This document shows, one piece after another, positions 1-10,603 of a DNA stretch of 64,000 nucleotides (its first letter is position 1; every line of letters starts with the position of its first letter). Position numbers and translations under genes: made by a program. Location of the stretch: contig NC_066835.1 in NCBI RefSeq assembly GCF_001640805.2, forward strand, positions 21,272,182-21,336,181. The letters are read 5' to 3'. This stretch comes from Lates calcarifer (lineage: Eukaryota; Chordata; Actinopteri; Centropomidae). The notes beneath the pieces were generated by a model that worked only from the letters and a program-made list of their open reading frames with translations, was not told the origin of the DNA and made no database searches.

Positions 1-79
1 CTCAGTGAACTGTATCAGTCTCTGCAGTAGCTTCCAGCTGCAGCAGTCACTTCAGTTTCTGTTCAGTCTGACTGAGGGA
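1..79 (-). other. Conserved V 3' flank of V1
   Basis: Block immediately 3' of the V1 RSS on the V strand. The same roughly 80-bp sequence (with ctgtatcagtctctgcagta) follows every family A V nonamer in the window and normally ends at a GT microsatellite, which for V1 lies beyond the left edge. Confidence 0.7.
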
Positions 80-107
80 GGTTTTTGTACGACGCTTTTT
101 CACTGTG

Positions 108-590
108 TGAACACATCTTTACTGTTGATATAGTGATAACTCTGACAGTAGTAAACTGCTGCATCTTCAGCCTGGACTCCACTGATGGTCAGAGTGAAGT
201 CAGAGTTTGATCCACTGCCTGTAAAACGACCTGGAATCCCTGATTCTCGACTGGTAGCACGATAGATTAGCAGTTTAGGAGTTTCTCCATCTCTCTGTTG
301 GTACCAGGCTAACGCATGGTTGCTGCTCCAAGTATAAACATTCTGACTGGTTCTACATGTGATGGTGACGGAGCCTCCCAGAGCAGCACTCACTGCTCCA
401 GACTGAGTCACTGTGACCTGGCCTCTGGACTCTGAGGATACAGAGACAGAAACATAAAGCAGCGTCATGGTTTTGTGGGCTTCATTTCAGAGGGACGGAT
501 GTTGATAGAGGAGAGGAGTTTGATTCTCTGGACTTTACCTGTGAAGCAGCAGCAGAGGAGAGTCCAGATGAGGACGGAGATCAAAGTCAT
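108..590 (-). CDS. IgL V segment V1 (family A)
   Basis: Germline light-chain variable segment, reference for family A. The leader exon 539-590 encodes a hydrophobic signal peptide ([17 protein letters not shown]). A 107-bp intron with donor GTAAAG and acceptor CCTCAG joins in phase 1 to the V exon 108-431. The mature protein begins [10 protein letters not shown]. Canonical landmarks are the first Cys (TITC), WYQQ, and YYC at the end of FR3. CDR1 is [13 protein letters not shown], the CDR2 region YRATSRES, and the germline CDR3 [12 protein letters not shown]. The RSS at 80-107 reads, on the V strand, CACAGTG, 12 bp, ACAAAAACC. An octamer-like box (709-716, TTTGCAT on the V strand) and a TATA-like TTTATAG (670-676) lie upstream of the leader. 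Intact. It needs inversional joining to a plus-strand J. Confidence 0.93.
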
Positions 591-719
591 GTTTTTGATG
601 AGGAGGATTTCTGTGGCTTCTGTTGTCATGAAGGACAGCTGTCAGTCATCCAGTCTTCAACTCTCAGGACTATAAACTCTCCCAGAGCACTGGAGCATGG
701 TGCTGCTGATGCAAAGTGG

Positions 720-1850
720 CTCTCTATGGAAATGCTCTGACTGACTCCAACAGAGACTTGTTAGTTGTTACTGGCACCGTATTGTATGAACAATGATTTA
801 TGTGGAGGAAAAAAATGAAAAAGTTACTGATGTAAGGTTGTATCCTTTTTCTCTCTTTACTTTTTAATACTTTTATGACCAAATACATTTTTTTATATTG
901 TTGTTGGAGTTTTATCTTTATTATTGTTTTCCACGACGAGACCATTTTAGGGAAATCCATTCAAACATCTGTTCAAACATCATTAACATCTGCTCATGGT
1001 GATGATTCTTATGAACAGGTTTTAATATGTTACTAGAATCCAATCCAATCCAAAATCTCTGAACCAAAAATGTTGTAGAAGCTTTTTTTAGGATTAGAAA
1101 TAAAAAAACAGGATATCATCAGCATAAAGTCAAACAACATGAATGAGATCTGAGATCTTCATTCAACAATATTAAAATGTCAGAGTACTGATTTACCAAA
1201 ACGCATTCATTAAATCAGTCATCTCCATGTAAGTTATTAAAAGAATCATGTTTCTGTCTAAAATGATGACAGTAGATCTGTTAAATCTACAGAGGAAGAG
1301 TGTGTCTCAGTGACAGACACCAAGAATGTTATCGTTTTAGTTAATGATTATATTAATAAATGATGTTAATGAGTGACACATGCTCTGTCAGTCTAACCTG
1401 CAGTGTCTCTGCTTTCCCGTAGTGTCCTAAACCAGGTGCTGGTCCCAGACTGCTCTCACAATCTATCTGCTCTTCCAGTGTTGTGGTGGATTAATGGTTC
1501 AGGTGTGAACTCTGCTTTTTCAGTCTCTTACATAAGTGACAGCGTGAATATATGTAGCATTTATGCTCCAATTGAAACAATGTAAACTTAACCTGAGAAG
1601 ACATTACAGATGTTTTTAGTCAGCTTTTAGTCAGCAAACACAAACATTTGTAGAGGGCAATTAATAAAACTGATCAAACTCAGATCTAGGGCCGCAAAGC
1701 CAAACAATATTTTTATCATCTTTAATGGCTCCTATACCGTGTGTGAATTCATATTACTGATGCATGGTGTAAATATTGTAGAGATTTAGTTTTTAGTTTA
1801 ATACAAGAAATGAACCTGTGTGTGCTTCAATTTCTGCTTGTGTCTGTGAG
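720..1850. other. V1-V2 intergenic block, no gene
   Basis: No gene recognised. AT-rich spacer that is a near-copy of 15360-16490 (between V7 and V8), so the V1-V2 and V7-V8 intervals are paralogous duplicates. Confidence 0.7.
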
Positions 1851-1851
1851 C

Positions 1852-1869
1852 GTGTGTGTGTGTGTGTGT
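1852..1869. repeat. (GT)n microsatellite beside V2
   Basis: Short GT run directly abutting the conserved V 3' flank (cctcagtgaactg). Confidence 0.85.
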
Positions 1870-1977
1870 CCTCAGTGAACTGTATCAGTCTCTGCAGTAG
1901 CTTCCAGCTGCAGCAGTCACTTCAGTTTCTGTTCAGTCTGACTGAGGGAGGTTTTTGTACGATGCTTTTTCACTGTG

Positions 1978-2460
1978 TGAACACATCTTTACTGTTGATA
2001 TAGTGAAAACTCTGACAGTAGTAAACTGCTGCATCTTCAGCCTGGACTCCACTGATGGTCAGAGTGAAGTCAGAGTTTGATCCACTGCCTGTAAAACGAT
2101 CTGGAATCCCTGACTCTCGAGAGGTAGCACTGTGAATAAACCGTTTAGGAGTTTCTCCATCTCTCTGTTTGTACCAGGCTAAACGGTGGTTGCTGTTATG
2201 AACATAAACATCCTGACTGGTTCTACATCTGATGCTGACAGAGCCTCCCAGAGCAGATCTCACTGCTCCAGGCTGAGTCACTGTGACCTGGCCTCTGGAC
2301 TCTGAGGATACAGAGACAGAAACATAAAGCAGCGTCATGGTTTTGTGGGCTTCATTTCAGAGGGACGGATGTTGATAGAGGAGAGGAGTTTGATTCTCTG
2401 GACTTTACCTGTGAAGCAGCAGCAGAGGAGAGTCCAGATGAGGACGGAGATCAAAGTCAT
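1978..2460 (-). CDS. IgL V segment V2 (family A)
   Basis: Leader exon 2409-2460, V exon 1978-2301, RSS 1950-1977 (12-bp spacer acgatgcttttt, consensus heptamer and nonamer), octamer-like box 2579-2586. CDR1 is QDVYVHNSNHRLA. FR2 is unusual: [15 protein letters not shown], where most copies have WYQQ and KLLIY. CDR2 region SATSRES, germline CDR3 [12 protein letters not shown]. Both Ig cysteines and the FR2 Trp are present. Intact. The FR2 changes are at the VH-VL interface side and could affect pairing (inference). Confidence 0.92.
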
Positions 2461-2609
2461 GTTTTTGATGAGGAGGATTTCTGTGGCTTCTGTTGTCATG
2501 AAGGACAGCTGTCAGTCATCCAGTCTTCAACTCTCAGGACTATAAACTCTCCCAGAGCACTGGAGCATGGTGCTGCTGATGCAAAGTGGCTCTCTATGGA
2601 AATGCTCTG

Positions 2610-3527
2610 AAATTATCTAAAAATTGTTCATTATTAGAGAAATGTTATTTCTAATTTGAGCTTTAATGTTTTGGCTCTAGAACTGCCGGCAATATTTGGT
2701 TCAGCATTTAACGTTTCTTGATCTTTCTTCAAGACTAAGGATTTCGTAGCCAATTGACATGAGAATTTTATGACTTTGAAAAAACAGTTTACAAGTTAAC
2801 AGGTGATTGATGATTGATTTGAATGTTTGTGTAATGAAATCTGAAACAGACCAGATTTGGAACAACAAATAAAATACCTAAAGTGATAAATGCTTCACAA
2901 TCTACATCATATGTGAACTATGAACTAAGACTATTGTGTTTGCAAATATACAAATATACACTATAACAGAGGGCTAGTTTTAACCTTTTATATTTAGTAA
3001 TGAAACCTGTCAGTTGTCACAGTTCAGCAGTGATGCCTGTCAGTTGTCATGGTTACTGAGGTCAGAAGGGACAAACTGAAGACCAGTTTCATACAGTCTG
3101 AGGCAGACCAACAGCTGCAGTCAACAGGAGGGAGTTTAGTTTACCTCAAATAAATTTTATTAACCTCTCGTTCTCTTCCACCACTCGGTGGAGTCATCAA
3201 GAATCAAGACGTTTTTTATAATTCAAGTGTTGGTGGAGTTTTCTCCTCATTCCTCCCTACTCCATGCATGTTGGATGTAGGTGAAGTTGTTCCAGAAATC
3301 CCTACTCTGCTTCACATTCTCTTTTAACAGTACATATAGCAGTGATTCAGTGTGAGGCTGAGATCAGAGGTCATGAGAAGGTATTTCATTATTCATTTTC
3401 CAGGGTTGGTGACTCTGGATATTTTTTAGGAAAATCAGATAAGGACATGGGATTATAATGAGATATGAATGGATGGTGGGAAGCACTAATGAAAAATATA
3501 AGTTGATTTCCACTTGCAGTAATTTTA

Positions 3528-3532
<5 letters not shown>
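2610..3532. other. V2-V3 intergenic block, no gene
   Basis: No gene recognised. 2641-2800 resembles 34740-34880. 3060-3530 is a near-copy of 33485-33940, and the part around 3080-3400 is also recognisable, more diverged, at 35150-35500. Confidence 0.65.

Positions 3533-3570
<38 letters not shown>
3533..3570. repeat. (GT)n microsatellite beside V3
   Basis: About 19 GT units abutting the conserved V 3' flank. Confidence 0.9.
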
Positions 3571-3572
<2 letters not shown>

Positions 3573-3678
3573 TCAGTGAACTGTATCAGTCTCTGCAGTA
3601 GCTTCCAGCTGCAGCAGTCACTTCAGTTTCTGTTCAGTCTGACTGAGGGAGGTTTTTGTACGACGCTTTTTCACTGTG

Positions 3679-4161
3679 TGAACACATCTTTACTGTTGAT
3701 AGAGTGAAAACTCTGACAGTAGTAAACTGCTGCATCTTCAGCCTGGACTCCACTGATGGTCAGAGTGAAGTCAGAGTTTGATCCACTGCCTGTAAAACGA
3801 TCTGGAATCCCTGATTCTCGACTGGTAGCAGCATAAATAAGCAGTTTAGGAGTTTCTCCATCTCTCTGTTGGTACCAGGCTAAATAGTGGTAGTTGTTAT
3901 AAACATAAACATTCTGACTGGTCCTACATGTGATGGTGACAGAGTCTCCCAGAGCAGATCTCACTGCTCCAGGCTGAGTCACTGTGACCTGGCCTCTGGA
4001 CTCTGAGGACACAGAGACAGAAACATAAAGCAGCGTCATGGTTTTGTGGGCTTCATTTCAGAGGGACGGATGTTGATAGAGGAGAGGAGTTTGATTCTCT
4101 GGACTTTACCTGTGAAGCAGCAGCAGAGGAGAGTCCAGATGAGGACGGAGATCAAAGTCAT
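3679..4161 (-). CDS. IgL V segment V3 (family A)
   Basis: Leader exon 4110-4161, V exon 3679-4002, consensus RSS 3651-3678, octamer-like box 4280-4287. CDR1 [13 protein letters not shown] is identical to that of V17, but CDR2 (YAATSRES) and germline CDR3 ([12 protein letters not shown]) differ from V17 ([19 protein letters not shown]). FR1 has GDSV instead of GGSV. All fold-determining residues are present. Intact. Confidence 0.92.
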
Positions 4162-4299
4162 GTTTTTGATGAGGAGGATTTCTGTGGCTTCTGTTGTCAT
4201 GAAGGACAGCTGTCAGTCATCCAGTCTTCAACTCTCAGGACTATAAACTCTCCCAGAGCACTGGAGCATGGTGCTGCTGATGCAAAGTGGCTCTCTATG

Positions 4300-4866
4300 G
4301 AAATGCTCTGACTGATTCCAACAGAGAGTTGTTAGTTGTTACTGGTACGATGTTATATAATCAATATCATCAATATATCAATCAATATACAATGACTGAC
4401 ATGGAGGGAAAATACTGAAAAAGTTACTGATGTAAGGTTGAAAAAGTTCAGCTTTTAAATGGTGTAGTGTTAAATGCACTTTTTCTTCTTTGTGAAAATT
4501 GCAATTAGTACATTGTAAAGAGAGTGGAACCAACACTAGGTTGAGATAACAGGTGTGTGCACTGGACATTCTGTACATTTCAAAATTAAGTGGTAGTACT
4601 ATGAAATTCTACTTTAGTTCCTGATCAGATTTTGAGCCACAAGATGGGAAAATAATGCTAATCTTATTTTTTATTGATTTTCATCTGCAAATACATTCAT
4701 TTTATGGTTCTGGAAATCAAGAAACTGGTAGCATGAGATTCGAAAGTAAACCTCTCAGTGGTGTGATGAGTGCATGAATGTGAGAAAGTGTAATGTGTGC
4801 AGCTGATAATGTGAAAAATCAAACCGACAGAACAATAAAACACAACCAAACAAACCCCCTCTTGCT
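4300..4866. other. V3 upstream spacer, no gene
   Basis: No gene recognised. Near-copy of 13040-13600 upstream of V6, sharing the ATCAATATATCAATC string. Confidence 0.65.
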
Positions 4867-5375
4867 GTGAGGACAGAGAGAACTGACATCTCCAGTCCTC
4901 TTATACAGCAATCAGGAGAAGTGGATTCAGGTGTGGCTCATATCCTCCTGACACACCTCTGCCACTCTGACTGCCTCCTAAACACTTTGATCAACACCTC
5001 TTTGGACTGCATATTCAAACTTCCCATCAACAGCTACCAAACACAAATTCAACACTTGGAATCAACTCCAGACTTTTTATCTGCTGAATGTGTCATGAAA
5101 TAATGAGGGAACAGGCCACACCTGGACATGAGACTGACTGTCAGACAACTGTCCAATTACTGTTCAGCCTCTGAAAATGGAGGGACTGTGTATAAAAATG
5201 ACTGTAACTCCTAAACAGTTACTGTGTTATTTTTTGTTAAATTCCTTGAATTAAAGCTAAATGTCTGCACTTTTGATCACATCTTGATGGATTCTTTCAA
5301 ATCCATTGTATTGGTGTACAGAGGCAAAATTGTACAAATTGTGTCACTGTCCAAATACTTATGGCCTCATGTAGC
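4867..5375. repeat. Tc1-like DNA transposon 3' remnant
   Basis: One of about ten copies. The right part (gggactgtgtataaaaatg, then gtccaaatacttatg) matches what I know of the terminal region of fish Tc1/mariner-like elements. No transposase frame is visible, and the short open frame here is not transposase. Non-autonomous debris carried along with V-unit duplication. Class assigned from memory of the motif. Confidence 0.5.
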
Positions 5376-5718
5376 AGATGATCTAATCAGGAGATGGCAA
5401 CATGATGTTTAATCCCAGGATGATCATGAATATAGGTGTATATTTGTGTGTTTCTTGGAATTTCTGTCTTTCATTTCTCATACAGTATTTGGTTAAACAT
5501 TATCATACAGGGAAATGTAAAAATAACAGTTTACACTGAGCTGTTCATGTAGAAGAGAAGAGATTGCTTTGATCACAGCTCAGGTTTGGGACTGAGAGGC
5601 TGGAGGATGATGATGTTGTGATGCATAGTAGAATGTCATCTGCATAAAAGTTGATTTTGTGATGTGTGACTCTAAATAGTCTGAGATGTTGGTGGATTTA
5701 TAGGGAATATGGGTAGTG

Positions 5719-5720
<2 letters not shown>
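5376..5720. other. V4 downstream spacer
   Basis: No gene. Contains one copy of the recurring motif (gatgcatagtagaatgtcat, about 5618-5642) described in the findings. Confidence 0.6.

Positions 5721-5759
<39 letters not shown>
5721..5759. repeat. (GT)n microsatellite beside V4
   Basis: About 19 GT units abutting the V4 3' flank. Confidence 0.9.
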
Positions 5760-5761
<2 letters not shown>

Positions 5762-5867
5762 TCGGTGAACTGTATCAGTCTCTGCAGTAGCTTCCAGCTG
5801 CAGCAGTCACTTCAGTTTCTGTTCAGTCTGACTGAGGGAGGTTTTTGTACGACGCTTTTTCACTGTG

Positions 5868-6341
5868 TGAACAGATACTGACTGTTAATGTTGTGTCGAC
5901 CCTTACAGTAATAAACTGCTGCATCTTCAGCCTGGACTCCACTGATGGTCAGAGTGAAGTCAGAGTCTGATCCACTGCCTGTAAAACGATCTGGAGTCCC
6001 TGATGCTCGAGTGGAAGCATAGTAAATAAGCAGTTTAGGAGAGTCCCCTTGCTTCTGTTGGTACCATTCCACAGAATCAGAATTAATTACAGTTTGACTG
6101 ATTCTACATCTGATGGTGACGGAGCCTCCCAGAGCAGATCTCACTGCTCCAGGCTGAGTCACTGTGACCTGGCCTCTGGACTCTGAGGATACAGAGACAG
6201 AAACATAAAGCAGCGTCATGGTTTTGTGGGCTTCATTTCAGAGGGACGGATGTTGATAGAGGAGAGGAGTTTGATTCTCTGGACTTTACCTGTGAAGCAG
6301 CAGCAGAGGAGAGTCCAGATGAGGACGGAGATCAAAGTCAT
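5868..6341 (-). CDS. IgL V segment V4 (family A, divergent)
   Basis: Leader exon 6290-6341 (same as V1), V exon 5868-6182, consensus RSS 5840-5867, octamer-like box 6460-6467. The core differs from its relatives. CDR1 is short ([12 protein letters not shown]), FR2 reads [13 protein letters not shown] rather than [12 protein letters not shown]3 has GTPDRF and GSDSDFT, and germline CDR3 is [14 protein letters not shown]1 and all flanks match the family. Intact; the most divergent family A member inside the V exon. Confidence 0.91.
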
Positions 6342-6539
6342 GTTTTTGATGAGGAGGATTTCTGTGGCTTCTGTTGTCATGAAGGACAGCTGTCAGTCAT
6401 CCAGTCTTCAACTCTCAGGACTATAAACTCTCCCAGAGCACTGGAGCATGGTGCTGCTGATGCAAAGTGGCTCTCTATGGAAATGCTCTGACTGACTCCA
6501 ACAGAGACTTGTTAGTTGTTACAGGTACAGTGCTGCATG

Positions 6540-7096
6540 TACAATGATTTATGTGAAGGGTAAAAAGAAAAAAATAATCATGTAAGGGTGTGGATCAAAA
6601 TTCAGTTCTTTTCTTATTCATGAAAATGTGATCAGTACATTTTAAAGAGAGTAGAGCCAATAGTCAGGAAATCTGCTTTAGTTCCTGATCAGGTTTTGCA
6701 CTAAAATAAAGGAAGATAACAGTATCATAATATTTTATTGACTCTCTTCTACAAATAAATTCATTTTATGGTGGTGCACAGAGGTGGGTGGGAACAAGTT
6801 ACACTGAGTTTGTTACATACACTTCCAGCTAGCCCATAATATGCAAGTTCTGAATCTCAAGCCACTGGTAGCATGAGAGTTGACAGCAAACCACCTACCC
6901 TGGTTTATGACAAAACCAGCTCAAGGTTCAGATCAAACAAGGGAGACCACACATACAATTAGGAATTAAATGAAAACATATTTATTTAAACTATACATAC
7001 ATTTACTGATGAGTGCATGAACGTGAGAAAGTGTGATGTATACTGAATGTGTACTAATACAACCTCAAAACACAACCAAACAAACCCCCTCTTGCT
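6540..7096. other. V4 upstream spacer, no gene
   Basis: No gene recognised. The left part resembles the V22 upstream spacer (43900-44110). Confidence 0.55.
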
Positions 7097-7555
7097 GTGA
7101 GGAGAGAGAGAACTGACATCTCCAGTCCTCTTATACAGCAATCAGGAGAAGTGGATTCAGGTGTGGCTCATATCCTCCTGACACACCTCTGCCACTCTGA
7201 CTGCCTCCTAAACACTTTGATCAACACCTCTTTGGACTGCATATTCAAACTTCCCATCAACAGCTACCAAACACAAATTCAACACTTGGAATCAACTCCA
7301 GACTTTTTATCTGCTGAATGTGTCATGAAATAATGAGGGAACAGGCCACACCTGGACATGAGACTGACTGTCAGTCAACTGTCCAATTACTGTTCAGCCT
7401 CTGAAAATGGAGGGACTGTGTATAAAAATGGCTGTAATTCCTAAACTGTCAATGTGAGATTTTTTGTTAAACCCTTTGAATTAAAGCTGATAGTCTACAC
7501 TTTAATCACATCTTGATAGCTTTGTTTCAGATCCATTGTGGTGGAGTGTGGAGAC
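7097..7555. repeat. Tc1-like remnant, truncated
   Basis: Same element as 4867-5375, ending around gtggagtgtggagacaaaat before the terminal motif. It is replaced abruptly by the pre-J block shared by all three J-C clusters. Confidence 0.5.
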
Positions 7556-8400
7556 AAAATAAGTTGTTCAATCAGTTGATCAGATTGTTTTTCAGGATGT
7601 GTTAATACTTAAGTTTTATGTAGTTTTGGTTTCATGTGTCTGAACAACTTTTATTCAGAATGTCTTTTCTCAGTAGTTAAAAACTCAGCTTCCTGTTGAA
7701 TTATAGTAGTTGAAGTAGTAGTTATCAGTCCCAGATTTTGGTGATTTAATCCACAGACATGCTACTGCTTCTAATCTCAAACCCCCTACACTCAGTTTAT
7801 CAGATTCATTGCCAGAGATCTCTATGACTCTCACCATTACATTCTGTATAACAAAGCTGGTTGGTCTTCTGTAGTGCAGAGGTGTGATAATCATCCATAA
7901 AACCTTTATTGGACATTCACCACCCTGTACAACATCTGTGTTAGACTGGACGACAGGACTCTACCAAACTGCTCTACTAATTGTCTTGTGCTTCCAAAAG
8001 TCTGCTTCAGAATCATAAGACACTCTCACAAGTCCTGGAAAATTCAAGACAATGATCTCAAACCACATCATCTCAGTGTGCAACTGCTATCACTGACTAT
8101 TGTCTTCCTTTATATTTTTAATTCTGTGAATTTCTCTGTATCTCAACATCATTACAAATGAGGGAAACCTTAATGATTTTAGAAGCTCACATAAAGGCTT
8201 GGATGAATGAAGGGTTTAATGTATCAATACAAAATGTCCATTTTTTTTTTTTTTTTTTCAAATAGCTATCTGAAAAAATACCTAAATTAAACATTGGTAC
8301 TGTGTTGGCAGGTGTAAAACAGGTTGATAAAATGTCACAAACAGACAAATTTTGGTGAGTTTGTTTGTTTCAAAGTCAGAGAGCCGTGTCTCTCTACAGT
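7556..8400. other. Pre-J block of cluster 1
   Basis: No gene. This block is near-identical at 23930-24780 and, with a shortened right part, at 46370-47090. It contains a poly-T run at about 8240-8258. Confidence 0.65.
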
Positions 8401-8404
8401 CAGA

Positions 8405-8443
8405 GGTTTTTGTACGACGGCTCAATGAGTTTGTATCACTGTG
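8405..8443 (+). other. 23-RSS of J1, cluster 1
   Basis: Nonamer GGTTTTTGT 8405-8413, 23-bp spacer 8414-8436, heptamer CACTGTG 8437-8443. Compatible with the 12-bp-spacer RSSs of the V segments. Confidence 0.93.
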
Positions 8444-8481
8444 GCACACGTTCGGTGGAGGAACCAGACTGGATATTGGAA
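8444..8481 (+). CDS. IgL J segment J1, cluster 1
   Basis: 38-bp joining segment between the heptamer and splice donor GTAAGT (8482). It encodes [12 protein letters not shown] with the diagnostic FGxG motif, then one base that pairs with the first two bases of the C exon to complete a Ser codon. The first residue is His here, Leu in cluster 2 and Tyr in cluster 3. Confidence 0.93.
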
Positions 8482-8770
8482 GTAAGTTCATGTTTTAGAT
8501 TTTTATTAATCAGTTTGCCTCATTTTCATCTCTTCCTTAGTCAGAACACTAAAGAAAATGTTTTTAATGTTGTCTTTAAAAAATTTGCAACAGTCAACAG
8601 TTCAGTTTTTCAAATCCAGAAAGTGTTATTCTGATTTTAATGATTTCAGTTTTGAGAAGACCTGGGGAAAAGTAATATACCATCACTATTTATTTTAAAT
8701 GTGTTATCATGAGAACCTGTAGATTTAGTTCAGTCTGACAAAGTCAGAGAGCCATGTCTCTACAGTCAGA

Positions 8771-8809
8771 GGTTTTTGTACGACGGCTCAATGAGTTTGT
8801 ATCACTGTG
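8771..8809 (+). other. 23-RSS of J2, cluster 1
   Basis: Nonamer 8771-8779, 23-bp spacer 8780-8802, heptamer 8803-8809, all consensus. The spacer equals that of J1. Confidence 0.93.
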
Positions 8810-8847
8810 GTGGACTTTTGGTGGAGGAACCAAACTGGATGTTGGAA
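8810..8847 (+). CDS. IgL J segment J2, cluster 1
   Basis: Encodes [12 protein letters not shown] with donor GTAAGT at 8848. A duplicate of J1 together with about 45 bp of its 5' flank (gtcagagagcc...). Splices to the C exon at 9686. Confidence 0.93.
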
Positions 8848-9685
8848 GTAAGTTTCTGCATAAATACTAAAAAAGTAAATAATGTATCGTAATGTTTTAA
8901 TTTGAGTTTTTAAATGTTTGCAGCAGATAAAATTATTTTATTTATTACACTTTTAGTATATATGTTTTTATTTCTCCTCCTTCATCATGGAGCTGAACTC
9001 AGAGCAGATTTACTAAACTTTTCTTTACACATTCTTGTCATGAAGAAATTTAAGTTGAACTGTAGAAAAGTTCAAACTTAAAAATTGATTTGAAATATGT
9101 TTTCTTAGAATCATTTTTATTTTCAAACCTAAATTATAACTTGTTTAAAGATTAAGATTCATCCAAGTGAAGTAAAACAATGTGAAGATGAAGACTGATA
9201 TTTGAAAATGTTAGAAAATCTGTATCGCTTTGTTGGATTTTACATTGTTTCTGATGTAGTTTGAAATCATTGAAAGGTTTTTTAAAGCATGGTTTAACTC
9301 CACATGAAGAACATTTGATGGTTTTCAGATCATTACTTGTATCTGTAGATGTTTCCCCAGAAAACCAAAGTAATGTATAATTAAGATTTTTGTTGATTTT
9401 GATGAGAAAGTTTAAAACGTTGTAAAATCTGTTGTTATTTCCAGTGTAGTTTGATATATTTCAGGTCAAACTGTACGATGATTCTCTCTGTGCTGACATG
9501 CATGAGAGGCTTCTTAAAGGGAAGTGAAACAATGTGTGAGTGAGTGACTGGTGGAGCAGAAAAACATCTGACACAAACTCCTTAAAGGAGAAAATCAACT
9601 CTCACACAGTAAAGGTGTCCAAGTGTCTGGTGTTTGATTGACAGCTGTGTGGTCCCTGTCCTCTAAGCTGATTGGTGTCTCCTAG
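8848..9685 (+). other. J-C intron, cluster 1
   Basis: About 838-bp intron from the J2 donor to acceptor CTCCTAG. AT-rich; nearly identical in clusters 2 and 3. By analogy with kappa loci it is where an intronic enhancer would be expected, but I could not identify a clear consensus NF-kB or E-box cluster by eye. Confidence 0.7.
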
Positions 9686-10005
9686 GTGATACTCGTCCCA
9701 CCCTGACGGTGCTGCGCCCCTCCACTGAGGAGCTGGACCAGGGGAAGGCCATGCTCATGTGCCTGGCCAACAAGGGCTTCCCCTCAGACTGGAGTCTGGC
9801 CTGGAAGGTGGACGGCAGAAGCAGCGGCAGCAACTGGGAGGAGACCAAGAGCCCCGGGGTGGTGGGGAAGGACGGCCTCTACAGCTGGAGCAGCACCCTG
9901 AAGCTCCCTGTAGACCAGTGGCAGAAGGTGGTCTCTGTGACCTGTGAGGCCACCCAGGGCTCCCAGACTCTGGTCTCAGAGATACTGAGGAGAGACCAGT
10001 GTTAG
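9686..10005 (+). CDS. IgL constant exon C1 (kappa-like)
   Basis: Single C-domain exon from acceptor CTCCTAG to stop TAG (10003-10005), about 106 aa with the Ser codon shared with J. It starts DTRPTLTVL. Ig-fold landmarks are Cys in LMCLANKGF, Trp in LAWKVDG, and Cys in VTCEATQ. The final Cys (RRDQC) is positioned for the disulfide to the heavy chain. The sequence resembles teleost L1-type constant regions. The protein is identical to C2 and differs from C3 by one residue (LPVDQ versus LPADQ). GC-rich relative to its surroundings. Polyadenylation signal at 10170-10175. Confidence 0.95.
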
Positions 10006-10169
10006 TCCTGACTTGACTCACTGGGACTCTGCTACTGGTTTTACTCTGCTACTGCTCTCAGTCTCCACTCTCTCTGAGTCTGTCTGTCTCTTTTTCTCAC
10101 TCATTCTCTCATTTCATGTTTCATTTATAAGGTTTTGATGCATCTTGTATTTTTTCTTTGTGACAGTAC

Positions 10170-10175
10170 AATAAA
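10170..10175 (+). promoter_or_regulatory. Polyadenylation signal for C1
   Basis: AATAAA about 165 bp after the C1 stop codon, at the same place in all three clusters. Confidence 0.8.
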
Positions 10176-10603
10176 GATCTATCATCACATCAGCTGTTTT
10201 TCTGAATGTTATTATAAAAGACATATAATCTTTCTGTCTTAATTGTTCCATTAGATCAGAAACTGATTTTAAAATACCTTTGAAATAATAATAGAGAAAC
10301 ACAAGTTCATGTAATGCAGTAGCAGCTATAATACCTGATGCTTTGTGAGCGTGATGCTAAAAAGATCATTATGATATTAACTTCCTTGCAGCCATGATAG
10401 AAAAAAAAAGTTCTGAGAAGAAAGTTTACTGATAAAACATTTCAAATAAAATCAGTTCTACAGTCTGTGTCTGATCGGTGAAGTGACTCATTGGTAGAAA
10501 CTCTGGTGTTGAAATGGTTTTAGAAGAGTCCAGAAAGTGGAATGAATCTGAGTAAATGTAGAAAGTCTGAGAAGAATGTGCTGCTTTAGAATTATCAAGT
10601 AGG
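10176..10603. other. Post-C block of cluster 1
   Basis: No gene. Shared with 49100-49280. Part of it (about 10400-10540) is deleted in cluster 2. It ends in the tagg target duplication (10600-10603) of the outer LTR. Confidence 0.6.

Noticed and set aside
475..675. 66-aa plus-strand open frame repeated more than 20 times opposite each V leader
   Set aside because: It is the antisense of the conserved leader exon, intron and 5' UTR; its conservation is explained by the minus-strand V gene.
4867..5103. 78-aa open frame with DSGVAHILLTHLCHSD repeated in many units
   Set aside because: Lies inside a repeated transposon-like remnant, has no transposase motif, and varies in start and length between copies.
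8365..8634. 89-aa plus-strand open frame spanning J1 (also at 24748 and 47056)
   Set aside because: It runs through the RSS, J and intron; the FGGG motif, heptamer and donor show that only the 38-bp J segment is meaningful.
8848..9685. Intronic kappa-type enhancer in the J-C intron
   Set aside because: Expected by analogy, but I found only partial matches (for example gtttccccag) and no convincing cluster of sites.
9663..10021. Minus-strand and alternate-frame open frames across the C exons
   Set aside because: Shadows of the GC-rich constant exon; the plus-strand C exon has splice sites, Ig landmarks and a poly(A) signal.
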